This document shows positions 6,080-6,992 of a DNA stretch of 6,992 nt, one piece after another. The DNA is from CAZDUS01 sp964508705. Its GTDB lineage: Bacteria; Verrucomicrobiota; Kiritimatiellia; CAIKKV01; CAITUY01. The notes under the pieces are model-generated. The model saw only the letters and a program-made list of their open reading frames with translations, made no database searches and was not told the origin of the DNA. Both the position numbers and the translations under genes were made by a program. The stretch covers positions 1 to 6,992 of the forward strand of contig CAZDUS010000068.1 in the NCBI GenBank assembly GCA_964508705.1, in the 5' to 3' direction. Positions within the stretch are counted from its first letter, which is position 1; each line of letters opens with the position of its first letter.

Positions 6080-6982
6080 ATGCCTGATTGCAACATGAAG
6101 AATCACTCCAGATGGGAAGCCAGTCTTTTTGAGTTAATTCGACGAACATCCGTGGACCTTCCTTCCGACGTTGAGCAGGCGCTTAAGAAGGCGATGGTGA
6201 TGGAGCCGAAGGGCAGTCGGGGGCGTTGGGTGCTTGAGACGATCATGGAGAATATCCAGCGCGCGCGTGAGCAGGATGCCCCATTGTGTCAGGACACGGG
6301 CACGCTGATCTTCACTTTTCATGTGCCAGTGGGTTTTGACACCAATGCATTGGTCGCGGTGACGCGAGTGGCGGTGGCGCGGGCAACGCGAATGGGTTAT
6401 TTGCGGCAGAACACCATTGATTCCGTTTCCGGTGAGGCCTATGAGACCAATGTGGCGCATGGTTCGCCGGTGTTCCGGTTTGAGCAGTGCGCCCGTAGCA
6501 CGGTGGATGTCCGGCTGGTGATGAAGGGTGGCGGCTGTGAGAATGTGGGTCAGCAATACAGTCTGCCGGATGAGCGGCTGGGAGCTGGACGGGATCTTGA
6601 AGGTGTTCGCCGCTGTTTGCTGGATGCGATTGTATCGGCGAGGGGGAATGGTTGCGCGCCCGGTGTGCTCGGTGTTTGTATCGGCGGGGACCGATGCACA
6701 AGCTACGAAAACTCAAAGCAACAATTCTTGCGCCGGCTGGATGACCGCTCGGAAGTCAAGGTGCTGGCGAAATTGGAAGACCGATTGATGAAGGAGAGTA
6801 AATTGGTGGAGGTGGGCCCCATGGGTTTGGGCGGGGTAACCTCGTTATTGGGCATCAAGATTGGCGCATTGAGTCGTGTTCCTGCGTCTTTTTTTGTTAC
6901 GGTATCTTATATGTGCTGGGCATTCCGGCGCCGGGGTGTGTTGTTGAGCGCGGGGGGAGGGTTGAAGCGGTGGCTGTATTGA
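6080..6982 (+). CDS. Class I fumarate hydratase alpha subunit (N-terminal, TtdA/FumA-type)
   Basis: The iron-sulfur-bearing chain of a two-subunit class I fumarase (or the related L-tartrate dehydratase), which interconverts fumarate and malate. Three cysteines sit where the [4Fe-4S] ligands are expected: Cys70 in PLCQDTG, Cys192 in GNGCAPG, and Cys279 in SYMCWAFRR. Other family elements are MKGGGCEN (148-155), the IGGDR stretch (201-205) and EVGPMGLGG (244-252). At 300 residues it is a complete alpha chain, and GGGLKRWLY is a plausible native C-terminus. It begins 9 bases after hemW. The start is uncertain: neither ATG 6080 nor ATG 6095 (five codons later) has a recognisable Shine-Dalgarno, which points to coupling with hemW. 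The beta chain needed for activity would follow just past the right edge. Fumarase versus tartrate dehydratase cannot be separated from this chain alone; fumarase is the commoner role. Confidence 0.88.
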   Translation: MPDCNMKNHSRWEASLFELIRRTSVDLPSDVEQALKKAMVMEPKGSRGRWVLETIMENIQRAREQDAPLCQDTGTLIFTFHVPVGFDTNALVAVTRVAVARATRMGYLRQNTIDSVSGEAYETNVAHGSPVFRFEQCARSTVDVRLVMKGGGCENVGQQYSLPDERLGAGRDLEGVRRCLLDAIVSARGNGCAPGVLGVCIGGDRCTSYENSKQQFLRRLDDRSEVKVLAKLEDRLMKESKLVEVGPMGLGGVTSLLGIKIGALSRVPASFFVTVSYMCWAFRRRGVLLSAGGGLKRWLY

Positions 6983-6992
6983 ATCCACGACG

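Noticed and set aside
6920..6992. A frameshift near the fumarase C-terminus, because another frame stays open to the window end.
   Set aside because: The conserved YMCWAFRRRGV stretch is followed in the same frame by a plausible C-terminus at the usual alpha-chain length, so no frameshift is needed.

Overview
The window is an ordinary-looking bacterial chromosome segment with every gene on the + strand. In order it holds a class I/II PLP aminotransferase, a HAD-superfamily hydrolase paired with a LarA-family (nickel-pincer) protein, a tRNA-Ala(GGC), and a tight cluster of a PHP-domain phosphoesterase, HemW and a class I fumarase alpha chain. A two-subunit iron-sulfur fumarase, HemW and a LarA-type 2-hydroxyacid racemase/epimerase fit an anaerobic or fermentative lifestyle. 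The HAD protein's motif I neighbourhood recalls proteins I associate with the PVC superphylum (Kiritimatiellota, Lentisphaerota, Verrucomicrobiota). That placement is a recollection-based inference that the sequence does not prove.

Region 1-189 is an intergenic leader with a perfect TATAAT at 11-16 and several inverted repeats, two of which are mutually exclusive. It leads to a well-placed AAGGAG and the aminotransferase (190-1395). Region 1396-1619 carries a possible promoter and a 38-codon ORF (1511-1627) with a good Shine-Dalgarno; its stop overlaps the HAD start. The HAD (1620-2501) and LarA-like (2527-3798) genes form a two-gene operon. Their codon use differs clearly from the flanks: Asp codons GAC:GAT are 14:4 and 17:9, against 1:14, 4:14 and 6:16 in the aminotransferase, PHP and HemW genes. 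A nested inverted repeat (3829-3871) separates this pair from a stable-RNA-like promoter and the tRNA-Ala (3949-4025).

Downstream of the tRNA there is no obvious terminator, and the PHP gene starts 55 bases later. PHP and hemW overlap by 17 bases, and hemW and the fumarase alpha gene are 9 bases apart, so these three very probably share one transcript, perhaps with the tRNA. The fumarase beta chain should lie just beyond the right edge.

The most interesting part is the compositionally distinct small ORF-HAD-LarA block beside a tRNA gene. The LarA-like protein keeps the catalytic spacing of lactate racemase but departs from its usual flanking motifs. The pair may be an acquired module for dephosphorylating and inverting or epimerising an unknown 2-hydroxyacid; the function is inferred. 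No CRISPR array, transposase or integrase is visible.
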